Part shown: positions 1 to 5,472 of the stretch, piece by piece
How positions within the stretch are numbered: position 1 is the stretch's first letter
Layout: each line of letters opens with the position of its first letter
Source of the DNA: JAHDWY01 sp964632865
Lineage (GTDB): Bacteria; Hydrogenedentota; Hydrogenedentia; Hydrogenedentales; SLHB01
Direction of reading: 5' to 3'
Assembly (NCBI GenBank): GCA_964632865.1
Contig: CAZWDH010000383.1
Coordinates: 1 to 5,537 of the forward strand
DNA: 5,537 nucleotides
Notes under the pieces: model-generated
Seen by the model: only the letters and a program-made list of their open reading frames with translations
The model's database searches: none
Told to the model about the DNA's origin: nothing
Position numbers and translations under genes: made by a program

Positions 1-60
1 AAGGGATACCAGCTTGATGGCCCGTATCGCATCACGGTTTTGTTCCACCGCTTACTTTGA
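1..60 (+). CDS. 3' end of an unidentified upstream gene (partial)
   Basis: Frame 1 is open from the window edge to a TGA at 58-60 and encodes a 19-residue C-terminus ending in YRITVLFHRLL. The stop overlaps the purine-rich GAGGAAG (59-65) that would serve as ribosome binding site for the next gene, whose ATG lies 15 bp downstream. That spacing is typical of genes in one operon. The fragment is too short to assign a family. The basic-hydrophobic ending fits a folded protein terminus, but chance openness over 60 bases cannot be excluded. If it is real, it is probably linked to carbohydrate metabolism because of the FucU-type neighbour; that is inference only. Confidence 0.45.
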   Translation, partial: KGYQLDGPYRITVLFHRLL

Positions 61-75
61 GGAAGATCGCCGACC

Positions 76-492
76 ATGTTGAAACAACGTTTGATTCATC
101 CGGAGATCCTTGAAGCCATCGCCGCTGCGGGCCACGGCTCTCGCATTCTCATTACAGATGGGAATTACCCGGCGAGCACGTGCCTGGGTGAGAACGCGTC
201 GCTTATCTATTTGAATCTTGCTCCAGGTCTCCTAACGGTGACGGATGTATTGGGCGTATTGCTCACGGCTGTGCCCATCGAGGACGCGGCAGTCATGGAA
301 CCCGAGGACGGCCCGGAGCCGCAAATCTTCTCGGAGTTCCAGAGGATGCTACCCGAGATTGAGCTAACGCGGTTCGGCCGATTCGAGTTTTATGAGGAAG
401 CTTCGGGCCCGGAAACCTGTTTGCAGGTCGTCACCGGAGAACAACGCATTTACGCCAATCTCCTGCTTACGATTGGCGTGGTAATGCCATGA
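76..492 (+). CDS. RbsD/FucU family protein, FucU-type (sugar mutarotase-like)
   Basis: This is a 138-aa protein, the usual length for the RbsD/FucU family, whose characterised members (E. coli RbsD and FucU) interconvert anomers or ring forms of ribose and fucose in the cytoplasm as ring-shaped oligomers. The N-terminus LIHPEILEAIAAAGHG (6-21) matches the FucU opening with its conserved His (H20). It is followed by a TDGNYPA segment containing D28, where FucU has SDAHFPA. The C-terminus has RFGRFEFYE (99-107) and VTGEQRIYANLLL (119-131), matching the FucU 'FYE' and 'TGERxxYGN' motifs including Y126 and N128. The match is to the FucU branch, not RbsD (GHTD, CDAGLP). No signal peptide or TM segment is seen. 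The ATG at 76 follows GAGGAAG at 59-65. Sugar specificity (fucose or another sugar) is not decided by the sequence, so no symbol is given. Likely cotranscribed with the gene ending at 60. Confidence 0.9.
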   Translation: MLKQRLIHPEILEAIAAAGHGSRILITDGNYPASTCLGENASLIYLNLAPGLLTVTDVLGVLLTAVPIEDAAVMEPEDGPEPQIFSEFQRMLPEIELTRFGRFEFYEEASGPETCLQVVTGEQRIYANLLLTIGVVMP

Positions 493-544
493 GGAAGAGT
501 GTGTCTGATTCGGGCATACTTTTTAGGGTGATTTCGCAGAATTA

Positions 545-648
545 GTAAGCCTCTGGGTGACCGAGCCTTATCGCGGACGGGCTTCCCTTAGGTGACCGGA
601 AAAGCTGAACTTGCGTCGTTTTAACGCCACAGTATGGGCGCTTTTTTT
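545..648 (+). other. possible structured RNA / leader region
   Basis: The 241 bases between the FucU-type stop and the next promoter region hold no convincing ORF but do have folding potential. AAGCC (547-551) can pair with GGCTT (580-584). An alternative hairpin is CTC-t-GG closing a GTGA tetraloop with CC-GAG (551-565). The octamer GGTGACCG occurs at 556-563 and again at 591-598. GCGT/ACGC (613-616 with 624-627) competes with the CGCC/GGCG terminator-like stem (625-628 with 637-640). I match it to no known riboswitch or sRNA family. It could be the 3' untranslated region of the FucU-type operon or merely coincidental structure. Confidence 0.22.
623..648 (+). terminator. weak intrinsic terminator-like hairpin
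   Basis: CGCC (625-628) pairs with GGCG (637-640) around an 8-nt loop, followed by C and seven T residues (642-648). The T tract is good but the stem is only 4 bp with imperfect extension, so termination would be weak. It sits between the FucU-type gene and the promoter at 663, where a terminator for the upstream operon would be expected. Confidence 0.4.
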
Positions 649-662
649 GGGGTAGGGTTTTC

Positions 663-691
663 TTGACAGTCCCCATAGCCCATGTTAGAAT
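663..691 (+). promoter_or_regulatory. sigma70-type promoter, extended -10, for the 585-aa gene
   Basis: A perfect -35 hexamer TTGACA (663-668) is separated by exactly 17 bp from TAGAAT (686-691), which differs from TATAAT at one position. TG at 683-684 gives an extended -10 (TGN). Transcription would start near 698, leaving a leader of about 50 nt before the ATG at 749. The strength suggests constitutive housekeeping expression. The operator content is unknown. Confidence 0.85.
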
Positions 692-735
692 GGCGGGACG
701 AAAACAGCGGTTAACTCCAAGTTTCTACAATAGAT

Positions 736-740
736 GGAGG
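736..740 (+). promoter_or_regulatory. Shine-Dalgarno GGAGG that fixes the start at 749
   Basis: GGAGG lies 8 nt upstream of the ATG at 749, which is ideal spacing. An in-frame ATG at 734 overlaps this site and has no good SD of its own, so the longer reading (MEVVS- prefix) is unlikely to be the start. Confidence 0.8.
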
Positions 741-748
741 TGGTTTCG

Positions 749-2506
749 ATGGCTGACGATAAAGGCCGCAACCAGCAGGGTGGCTCCGACGACCAGGATG
801 AAGAAACCGATGGATTCGGTACCGCGGATTCTGGCGATTCGGATTTTGGGTCCGGCGACAGCGGCTTGGGGAATCTTCCACCGCTGAGCGATTTCGAATC
901 GTCGGCCGGGGGCGGATTCGACAGCGGTTTGCCGCCACTAAGTTCAATCGACTCCGATGAAGGCGGGCAGTCCGGTGGCGGACTCCCTCCAATCAGCGAC
1001 ATACCCGTGGAGACACCGCAGCCGACCGGCGGCGCAATCAAACCGCCTGCCCCCGAATACGGCAGCACCCCGGTTTTTGGTACGCCGTCATCGGACAGCG
1101 GGTTGGACACACCGTCCGGAACGGGTTTCCAGGATCTCTCCGCCGACAGCGATTTCACGCCGGAAACACCGGAAGTCGCGCCCCCAGGCCCTGAGTCGGA
1201 CATCGACACTCCACTCTTTGACAGCGCATTCGGCGGATCCGGTGGTTTCAGCGCAGCAGCAGACACGTCAGCGCCGACCCAGGCGATGGAGACCCCTATG
1301 TTCGGTGCGGATCAGAACCAAGGATTTGACGCGGATGCCTTCGGCAGCGGTGGCGGTGGCCGCGGTTTCGACCAGGGCACGCCGGTACCGGATTTTGGTC
1401 CGGATACGGCCGCGCCGACCGCAATGACGCCTCCTCCCGCACCCCAGGCTGCCGCGAAATCCGGCAAGGGCGGCGGCGGCAAAGGAATTCTGATTGGCAT
1501 CGCCGCGCTGATTCTCGGTTTGATTGGCGGAATCCTTGCAGGGCCTTACGTCCCTGGAATGCCAAACCCGGCAGCAACGGAAGCGGAGCAGTTACGGGGC
1601 GAAGTATCCCGATTGCAGGCGCAGAACCGGGAGTTGCAGGGACGGACTACCGAAGCGCCTCTCTCTGAGCAGACCATCAACGAACTCCGGGCCCAAGAAG
1701 CAGAACTGGAAGCTCAGATTGCTGAACTCAACGCCCAACTTGAGACCGCCCAAGCTGACTACACGACGGTTTCAGCCGAACTGGATACCGCGAAAGCCGA
1801 GTTGGAGGCGACGAACGCGGACTACGTGCAAGCGCAGGATGAATATGAACGGCTCGTCAACGAGACCGCAATTACCCGTGCGCGCAGAGACGGCCTGGAA
1901 GCCGAGGTTACTCGCCTGGAAGGGCTGACGGGGCTGTTGGAAGACGCCAACACGCGCCGAATGATTACGAAGGAAACGTTGGAAAGCAATATCGAACGTC
2001 TCGAGATCCTGGTTAGCGAAGCGAGCCCGCTCGCACCCGAGAAGTACTCGCGTGATTCGCGCATGGCTGCCGTCGCGAATCTGAAACAGCGCGCCCAGGA
2101 AATGAACTGGGTCGATTCGCAGTTGCTGGACGCTTACACGGCCCTCTACATCCAGGAATTGGAAATTGCCCGTTCGCGGGAGTACTTCTTCGCTCGGATT
2201 CCGGTAACCGATCGGTTTGGCACGACGACGATGAGTTGGGCTGAAGCGGTCATGAATGGGAACTGGGGCGTGTACTATCGCACGTTGGACGGCGAGCACG
2301 TGGGCGTGTATCAGAGCACGTCGGCTCTGGGTTCCCCCGATTACCAGTTCCTCGACATTCGCGATGAAGCCGCACGCAGCAACGTGGAAGCCCAGATCTT
2401 CGCGTCGCGCACGGAAGGCTTCGAAGAAAAGCTCGAACTCCTGGCGAAGAAGCAGCTCGTGGTTGACGACCGGACCCCGTTCCAGAAAAGCTTCGAGTCG
2501 CTGTAA
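749..2506 (+). CDS. orphan membrane-anchored coiled-coil protein with motif-rich disordered N-terminus
   Basis: This 585-aa protein belongs to no family I recognise. Residues 1-236 are low complexity, acidic and rich in Gly, Ser, Asp and Pro, and almost certainly disordered. They contain LPP[L/I]S motifs at 43, 61 and 79, and TP[V/L/M]F motifs at 107, 154 and 182. A lysine patch (K237, K240, K245) precedes a single hydrophobic helix (about 246-265) with GxxxG spacing (G246/G250, G257/G261, G261/G265). By the positive-inside rule the disordered part should be cytoplasmic and the remainder outside the inner membrane. A heptad-rich Glu/Ala/Leu coiled coil follows (about 278-299, break at P304, then about 306-425). 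Residues 431-585 form a mixed, Trp/Tyr-containing domain of unknown fold. It has its own promoter (663) and terminator (2526), so it is monocistronic. The architecture suggests a tether or scaffold; that is inference. The start was chosen from the SD at 736-740. Confidence 0.9.
   Translation: MADDKGRNQQGGSDDQDEETDGFGTADSGDSDFGSGDSGLGNLPPLSDFESSAGGGFDSGLPPLSSIDSDEGGQSGGGLPPISDIPVETPQPTGGAIKPPAPEYGSTPVFGTPSSDSGLDTPSGTGFQDLSADSDFTPETPEVAPPGPESDIDTPLFDSAFGGSGGFSAAADTSAPTQAMETPMFGADQNQGFDADAFGSGGGGRGFDQGTPVPDFGPDTAAPTAMTPPPAPQAAAKSGKGGGGKGILIGIAALILGLIGGILAGPYVPGMPNPAATEAEQLRGEVSRLQAQNRELQGRTTEAPLSEQTINELRAQEAELEAQIAELNAQLETAQADYTTVSAELDTAKAELEATNADYVQAQDEYERLVNETAITRARRDGLEAEVTRLEGLTGLLEDANTRRMITKETLESNIERLEILVSEASPLAPEKYSRDSRMAAVANLKQRAQEMNWVDSQLLDAYTALYIQELEIARSREYFFARIPVTDRFGTTTMSWAEAVMNGNWGVYYRTLDGEHVGVYQSTSALGSPDYQFLDIRDEAARSNVEAQIFASRTEGFEEKLELLAKKQLVVDDRTPFQKSFESL
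875..1003 (+). repeat. three LPP[L/I]S motifs with exact 18-residue period
   Basis: LPPLSDF (residues 43-49, bases 875-895), LPPLSSI (61-67, 929-949) and LPPISDI (79-85, 983-1003) are spaced exactly 54 bp apart inside the disordered N-terminus of the 585-aa protein. The codons differ widely between copies (for example ctt/ttg/ctc for the first Leu), while the peptide is nearly constant. Gly/Ser/Asp-rich linkers separate them. This looks like a protein-level motif array, perhaps binding sites for a cytoplasmic partner. Confidence 0.75.
1067..1303 (+). repeat. three TP[V/L/M]F[G/D] short motifs
   Basis: TPVFG (residues 107-111), TPLFD (154-158) and TPMFG (182-186) recur with irregular spacing in the disordered region, after the LPPxS array. 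A degenerate relative, TPVPDF, occurs at 211-216. The pattern suggests a second class of short linear motif, or a Thr-Pro phosphorylation-type site followed by an aromatic anchor. This is inferred from recurrence only. Confidence 0.6.
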
Positions 2507-2525
2507 TCGAAGTACCGATACATCT

Positions 2526-2567
2526 CATGGCCGCGATGCCGCAGGGCGTCGCGGCCATGCTCTTTTT
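2526..2567 (+). terminator. strong intrinsic terminator of the 585-aa gene
   Basis: An 11-bp perfect stem, CATGGCCGCGA (2526-2536) with TCGCGGCCATG (2549-2559), continues through a T-G wobble and GCC/GGC to a GCAG tetraloop (2541-2544), giving 15 pairs. CTC and five T residues (2563-2567) follow. It starts 19 bp after the stop codon. There is no T tract on the opposite strand, so it should act on + strand transcripts only. Confidence 0.92.
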
Positions 2568-2593
2568 GTAGGTCGGGAATGATTCCCGACCAG
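2568..2593 (+). repeat. REP-like palindromic element, left copy
   Basis: The 26-nt element begins GTAGGTCGGGAA. It contains a perfect palindrome with 10-bp arms, GGTCGGGAAT (2571-2580) and ATTCCCGACC (2582-2591), around one central base. It begins on the base directly after the terminator T tract. A second copy lies inverted at 2747-2772. Confidence 0.75.
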
Positions 2594-2746
2594 CCTACCG
2601 CAAAGAGTCATAGAGCGTGACCTAACGAGACGCAAAGTCCCGCGAATAAGGGCGGCTCCTCAAACAAATGCGCCGTACGCCCATCATTTCCGCAGGTTTC
2701 GGACGGCAACACAGCATGAGGCGTTAACGCGAGTTTCCGGATGATC
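2594..2746. other. spacer between two REP-like copies, no gene seen
   Basis: No credible coding region is visible in these 153 bases. They contain a 10-bp perfect palindrome GCGTTAACGC (2721-2730) and a loose inverted repeat AAATG...CATTT around 2667-2690. No transposase, promoter or known RNA motif is seen. Confidence 0.5.
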
Positions 2747-2772
2747 CTGGCCGGGTATCGTTCCCGACCTAC
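2747..2772 (-). repeat. REP-like palindromic element, right (inverted) copy
   Basis: Read on the - strand from 2772, this matches the left copy at 23 of 26 positions, also beginning GTAGGTCGGGAA. Its own hairpin is imperfect: GGCCGGG (2749-2755) pairs with CCCGACC (2763-2769) with one mismatch. It ends one base short of the stop codon of the radical SAM gene at 2774 and could stabilise or help end the - strand transcript, which has no other clear terminator here. Confidence 0.75.
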
Positions 2773-2773
2773 A

Positions 2774-4066
2774 TTAGACCATGTTGGAGACGACGTGGAT
2801 GGCGTGGCGGGGATTGCGGATGGCGCGCTTGACCATTTCGGGCCAGGTGTAGTTGCGGAATGCCTGGCGCGCGCTGAGCTTTAGGAACAGCTTCTTTTGG
2901 AGTTCCGGCGACATGCTCTTGTTGCAATTGAAGGTATCGGGATCGCCGGCGGTGAAACGGTCCCACGTGATCCCGGCTTTGAGAATCTCGTCCTTGAACT
3001 CGTCAAACAAGGCCGTGCCGGGATACGGTGTCAGATAGTGGATCGAGGCGAAATCGATCTTCGCGTCCCGGATAAACCTTCGCGTCTGTTCGACGTCATC
3101 AACGGTCTCTCCGGGGGTGCCGATAATGAAACAACCGCGTACGCGGAGGCCGGCTTCGTGAATCCTGCGCGCGGCTTCCATGTTCGCCTCCACCGAGGAA
3201 TGCTTGACCATGCGGTCCAGCATACGCTGACTGCCGCTCTCGAATCCGATCGTCACCTGCACGCAACCCGCGCGTTTCATCAACTCTAGCACGTCCGGGC
3301 GGATCCGCCGCGCGTGAATCTGGCACTCCCATTTCAGGTGATGAAGGTCGGCCTGGATCATGGCTTCGCAGATGGCACGGAAGCGGTCGATATCCGTCGC
3401 CATTAACTCGTCGAAGAAAGCGATGCTCTCGATGTGGTGACGATCCACCAGATAACGAATCTCCTCCACCACGCGCTCGGGTCCATGGAAGCGCAGCTTC
3501 GTCTCGCGTTTGGAATTGATGCAGTAGTTGCAGACGAAAGGGCAGCCCCGGCTTGTGATGATGCCAAGCGTGCGGTACGAAAATCCCGCGATCTCTTCTC
3601 CGGCAGCGGCGTACTGATCCAAATCGAGTTGGTCGCGTCGCGGTTCCGGGATGTCATCCAGCACCGGCGGCACGGCGGGCTCGATGATGCCTTCCAATTT
3701 GCTCGACGTAATGGCCTGCGGAAAGGTCCATTCTGCCTCGCCGCGGATCACGCAGTCACTGTGTTCGAGGGCCTCTTCCGGCATGGCCGTCGGATGCGCG
3801 CCCCCCATGACCACGGTAAGACCGCGCTCCTTGCGGATGCGGTCGGCCAGTTCATACGCGCGCAACGCATACATGGTCATGAAGGAAATGCCAACGATAT
3901 CCGGCCGGAACTCGTCGAGTCCTGCCTCGACATCCTGGCCTGCGATTTCGTCAATGATCTTCGTCTGATGCCCGTCGGCTTGCAAGGTGGCCGACAGGTA
4001 CGCGAGCCCGAGATTCTCCTTCTTCAAGGATCGGGGCACGCTCGGGTTGATGAGTGCGATTCGCAT
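2774..4066 (-). CDS. B12-binding domain-containing radical SAM protein (second gene of pair)
   Basis: This 430-aa protein has the standard class B radical SAM layout. An N-terminal cobalamin-binding Rossmann-type domain (about 1-125) shows LGLAYLSATLQADGH (19-33), IIDE (37-40) and GGAHPT (88-93). A radical SAM core follows, with the [4Fe-4S] cluster motif CX3CX2C at C175, C179 and C182 inside TSRGCPFVCNYC, then GFESG (274-278), FIIGTPGET (313-321) and TPYPGT (346-351). Family members use SAM cleavage plus cobalamin for radical methylation or other difficult C-C or C-P chemistry. The substrate is unknown here. The ATG at 4066 gives the canonical MRIALINPS start, with GGGAG 7 nt upstream and its A shared with the stop of the preceding gene (TGATG). 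An upstream in-frame extension to 4306 is not used, since it overlaps that gene. Probably cytoplasmic; no signal peptide or TM helix. Confidence 0.92.
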   Translation of the reverse strand: MRIALINPSVPRSLKKENLGLAYLSATLQADGHQTKIIDEIAGQDVEAGLDEFRPDIVGISFMTMYALRAYELADRIRKERGLTVVMGGAHPTAMPEEALEHSDCVIRGEAEWTFPQAITSSKLEGIIEPAVPPVLDDIPEPRRDQLDLDQYAAAGEEIAGFSYRTLGIITSRGCPFVCNYCINSKRETKLRFHGPERVVEEIRYLVDRHHIESIAFFDELMATDIDRFRAICEAMIQADLHHLKWECQIHARRIRPDVLELMKRAGCVQVTIGFESGSQRMLDRMVKHSSVEANMEAARRIHEAGLRVRGCFIIGTPGETVDDVEQTRRFIRDAKIDFASIHYLTPYPGTALFDEFKDEILKAGITWDRFTAGDPDTFNCNKSMSPELQKKLFLKLSARQAFRNYTWPEMVKRAIRNPRHAIHVVSNMV

Positions 4067-5472
4067 CAGTGTGCTCCCACCACTTTGAAGAAGCGCTGTG
4101 CGCTGTACTTTCCGAGACGGAGCATCCCCCCCACGCCTTCGCGACGGAAGGCGTTGCCGAAGTGGTGCATCAAGGTCCGGGGCCGCCGCGTGAGCATGTG
4201 CCACTGCCAACGGCTCCACGCGAGTTCGTACATGGCCGCAATGTCGTCGGCCGAATAATTCGGATACGAGACCACCGCTTCGCCCGCAGGGTCGAACTGC
4301 ATCCAACTATCCTTCGTGAGCCAGCCATTCTCTTTCGCACGCGCGTAGAAGTTCGTGCCGGGGTAGGGTGTCGCAATGGCGAACTGGAGCGTGTGCGTGT
4401 TCAGCCCGATCGCGAATTCGATGGTGCGCAACGCGCTATCGCGCGTCTCTCCCGGCAGACCCACGAGGAAATTCGCGTGGGTCTGGATGCCATGCGCGCG
4501 ACAGTCGTTGACCGTGCGCACCACGTCCTCCGGATTCTGGTCCTTGGGGATCTGCCGCAGGACTTCCGGGTCGCCGCTTTCCACGCCGAACTTGATGGCC
4601 CGGCACCCGGCCTGCGCCATGGCCGCGACCACATCGGAATCGATCACCGCGTTGCCCATGCAACTGAAGGGAATGCCGAAGTTCCGATTGCGGATCTCGT
4701 CGCACAGCGCGAGGATGTGCTTCCGGTTAATCGTAATGGTGTCGTCGTCGAAGTAGAACTCGTCGGGATGATACCGATCGATGAGTTCTTGGATCTCGTC
4801 GCACACGGCCTTGGGTTCGCGCCGCCGGTAGTTTCGCTTTCCGGCAAAGGGCGCAATCGTGCAGAACCCGCATTCCAGCGGACAGCCCCGTGAGGTCAGG
4901 ATCGTGACCGATCGGCCCAGGCAGAAGGGATCGTTATACTTCTCCATGGCCATCAGTTCCCACGCGGGACGCGGAATGGCATCGAGATCGCGAACCAGCG
5001 GCACAAACTCGGTAGCAGGCGAATCCTGCGTTGCGAGCCAGGGACGGGGTTCGAGGGAAATTGCCTCGCTGATGACTTGATCGTACTCGCCGTGAATGAC
5101 CGCCGTGAATCCTGCCTCGATATGTTCCACCGGCGTGGCGGTGGCATGGGCGCCGCCCGCAATCGTGGGACGCTTCAACGCTTCCAGCGTAGCCAGATCG
5201 TCCGACCAACTGGGCGCGCTGGTTTCCATAAAGACCACGTCTGGACTAAAGGAATCGGCGATCTCGCATAGTTCGTCGAGCGTGATCCCCTGCGCGATGC
5301 AGTCGAGCAGTTTGACCTCATGGCCGTCGGCCAGCAAACGCGCCGCCGCGTATCCCAACTGAAACGGGAAAGGATGATAATCGATCCCCACCGCCTTGGG
5401 CTTGCGCTTGTGCGGCCACCGCGAACCCGCGCGGCAAAAAGGCCCCGGAGGATTGAGGAGAAGCACTTTCAT
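4066..5472 (-). CDS. B12-binding domain-containing radical SAM protein (first gene of pair)
   Basis: This 468-aa class B radical SAM protein has a cobalamin-binding domain at about 1-130: MKVLLLNPPGPF, an AGSRWP motif (15-20) resembling HpnJ/BchE-type relatives, FQLGYAAARLLADGHEV (37-53), DCIAQG (57-62, no DxHxxG histidine, so B12 is probably bound base-off/His-off) and GGAHAT (106-111). The radical SAM core has C197, C201 and C204 in TSRGCPLECGFC, then FGVESG (295-300), FLVGLPGET (335-343) and TPYPGT (368-373). The C-terminal 80 residues are basic and aromatic, without a recognised domain. The exact reaction is unknown; radical methylation or cyclisation of a lipid, sugar or tetrapyrrole-like substrate are family possibilities. 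The start was set at the ATG (5472), with a modest GGGA 7 nt upstream. A TTG two codons earlier is less likely. It overlaps the next gene in TGATG, so the two are cotranscribed and translationally coupled. Confidence 0.92.
   Translation of the reverse strand: MKVLLLNPPGPFCRAGSRWPHKRKPKAVGIDYHPFPFQLGYAAARLLADGHEVKLLDCIAQGITLDELCEIADSFSPDVVFMETSAPSWSDDLATLEALKRPTIAGGAHATATPVEHIEAGFTAVIHGEYDQVISEAISLEPRPWLATQDSPATEFVPLVRDLDAIPRPAWELMAMEKYNDPFCLGRSVTILTSRGCPLECGFCTIAPFAGKRNYRRREPKAVCDEIQELIDRYHPDEFYFDDDTITINRKHILALCDEIRNRNFGIPFSCMGNAVIDSDVVAAMAQAGCRAIKFGVESGDPEVLRQIPKDQNPEDVVRTVNDCRAHGIQTHANFLVGLPGETRDSALRTIEFAIGLNTHTLQFAIATPYPGTNFYARAKENGWLTKDSWMQFDPAGEAVVSYPNYSADDIAAMYELAWSRWQWHMLTRRPRTLMHHFGNAFRREGVGGMLRLGKYSAQRFFKVVGAH
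4074..4078 (-). promoter_or_regulatory. Shine-Dalgarno GGGAG inside the end of the upstream radical SAM gene
   Basis: On the - strand GGGAG lies 7 nt before the ATG at 4066, within the last codons of the first radical SAM gene. It supports the 430-aa start and reinitiation or coupled translation at the TGATG junction. Confidence 0.7.

Noticed and set aside
734..748. Earlier ATG giving a 590-aa version of the orphan protein
   Set aside because: This ATG overlaps the GGAGG that is ideally placed for the ATG at 749, and it has no SD of its own.
685..1266. - strand ORF of 193 codons opposite the low-complexity N-terminus
   Set aside because: Its Ser/Pro/Gly-rich protein is the antisense image of the Gly/Ser/Asp-rich repeats of the + strand gene; it also runs across the promoter and has no RBS.
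2571..2591. Left palindrome as a second terminator for the 585-aa gene
   Set aside because: No T tract follows, and the hairpin at 2526-2567 is already a complete terminator.
2568..2772. Insertion sequence
   Set aside because: Only 205 bp with no transposase ORF and no visible target-site duplication; a REP-like pair explains it better.
3434..4258. Long + strand ORF (274 codons) opposite the radical SAM genes
   Set aside because: It is antisense to clearly conserved coding sequence, its protein shows no family motifs, and long antisense frames are expected in GC-rich genes.
4067..4306. 80-residue N-terminal extension of the second radical SAM protein
   Set aside because: It is Arg/Ala/Gly/Pro-rich out-of-frame readthrough of the upstream gene. 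The family start MRIALINP is at 4066 with a good SD.
4054..4893. Long + strand ORF (279 codons) opposite the first radical SAM gene
   Set aside because: Same reason: a shadow frame with Arg/His/Val-rich composition and no recognisable domain.
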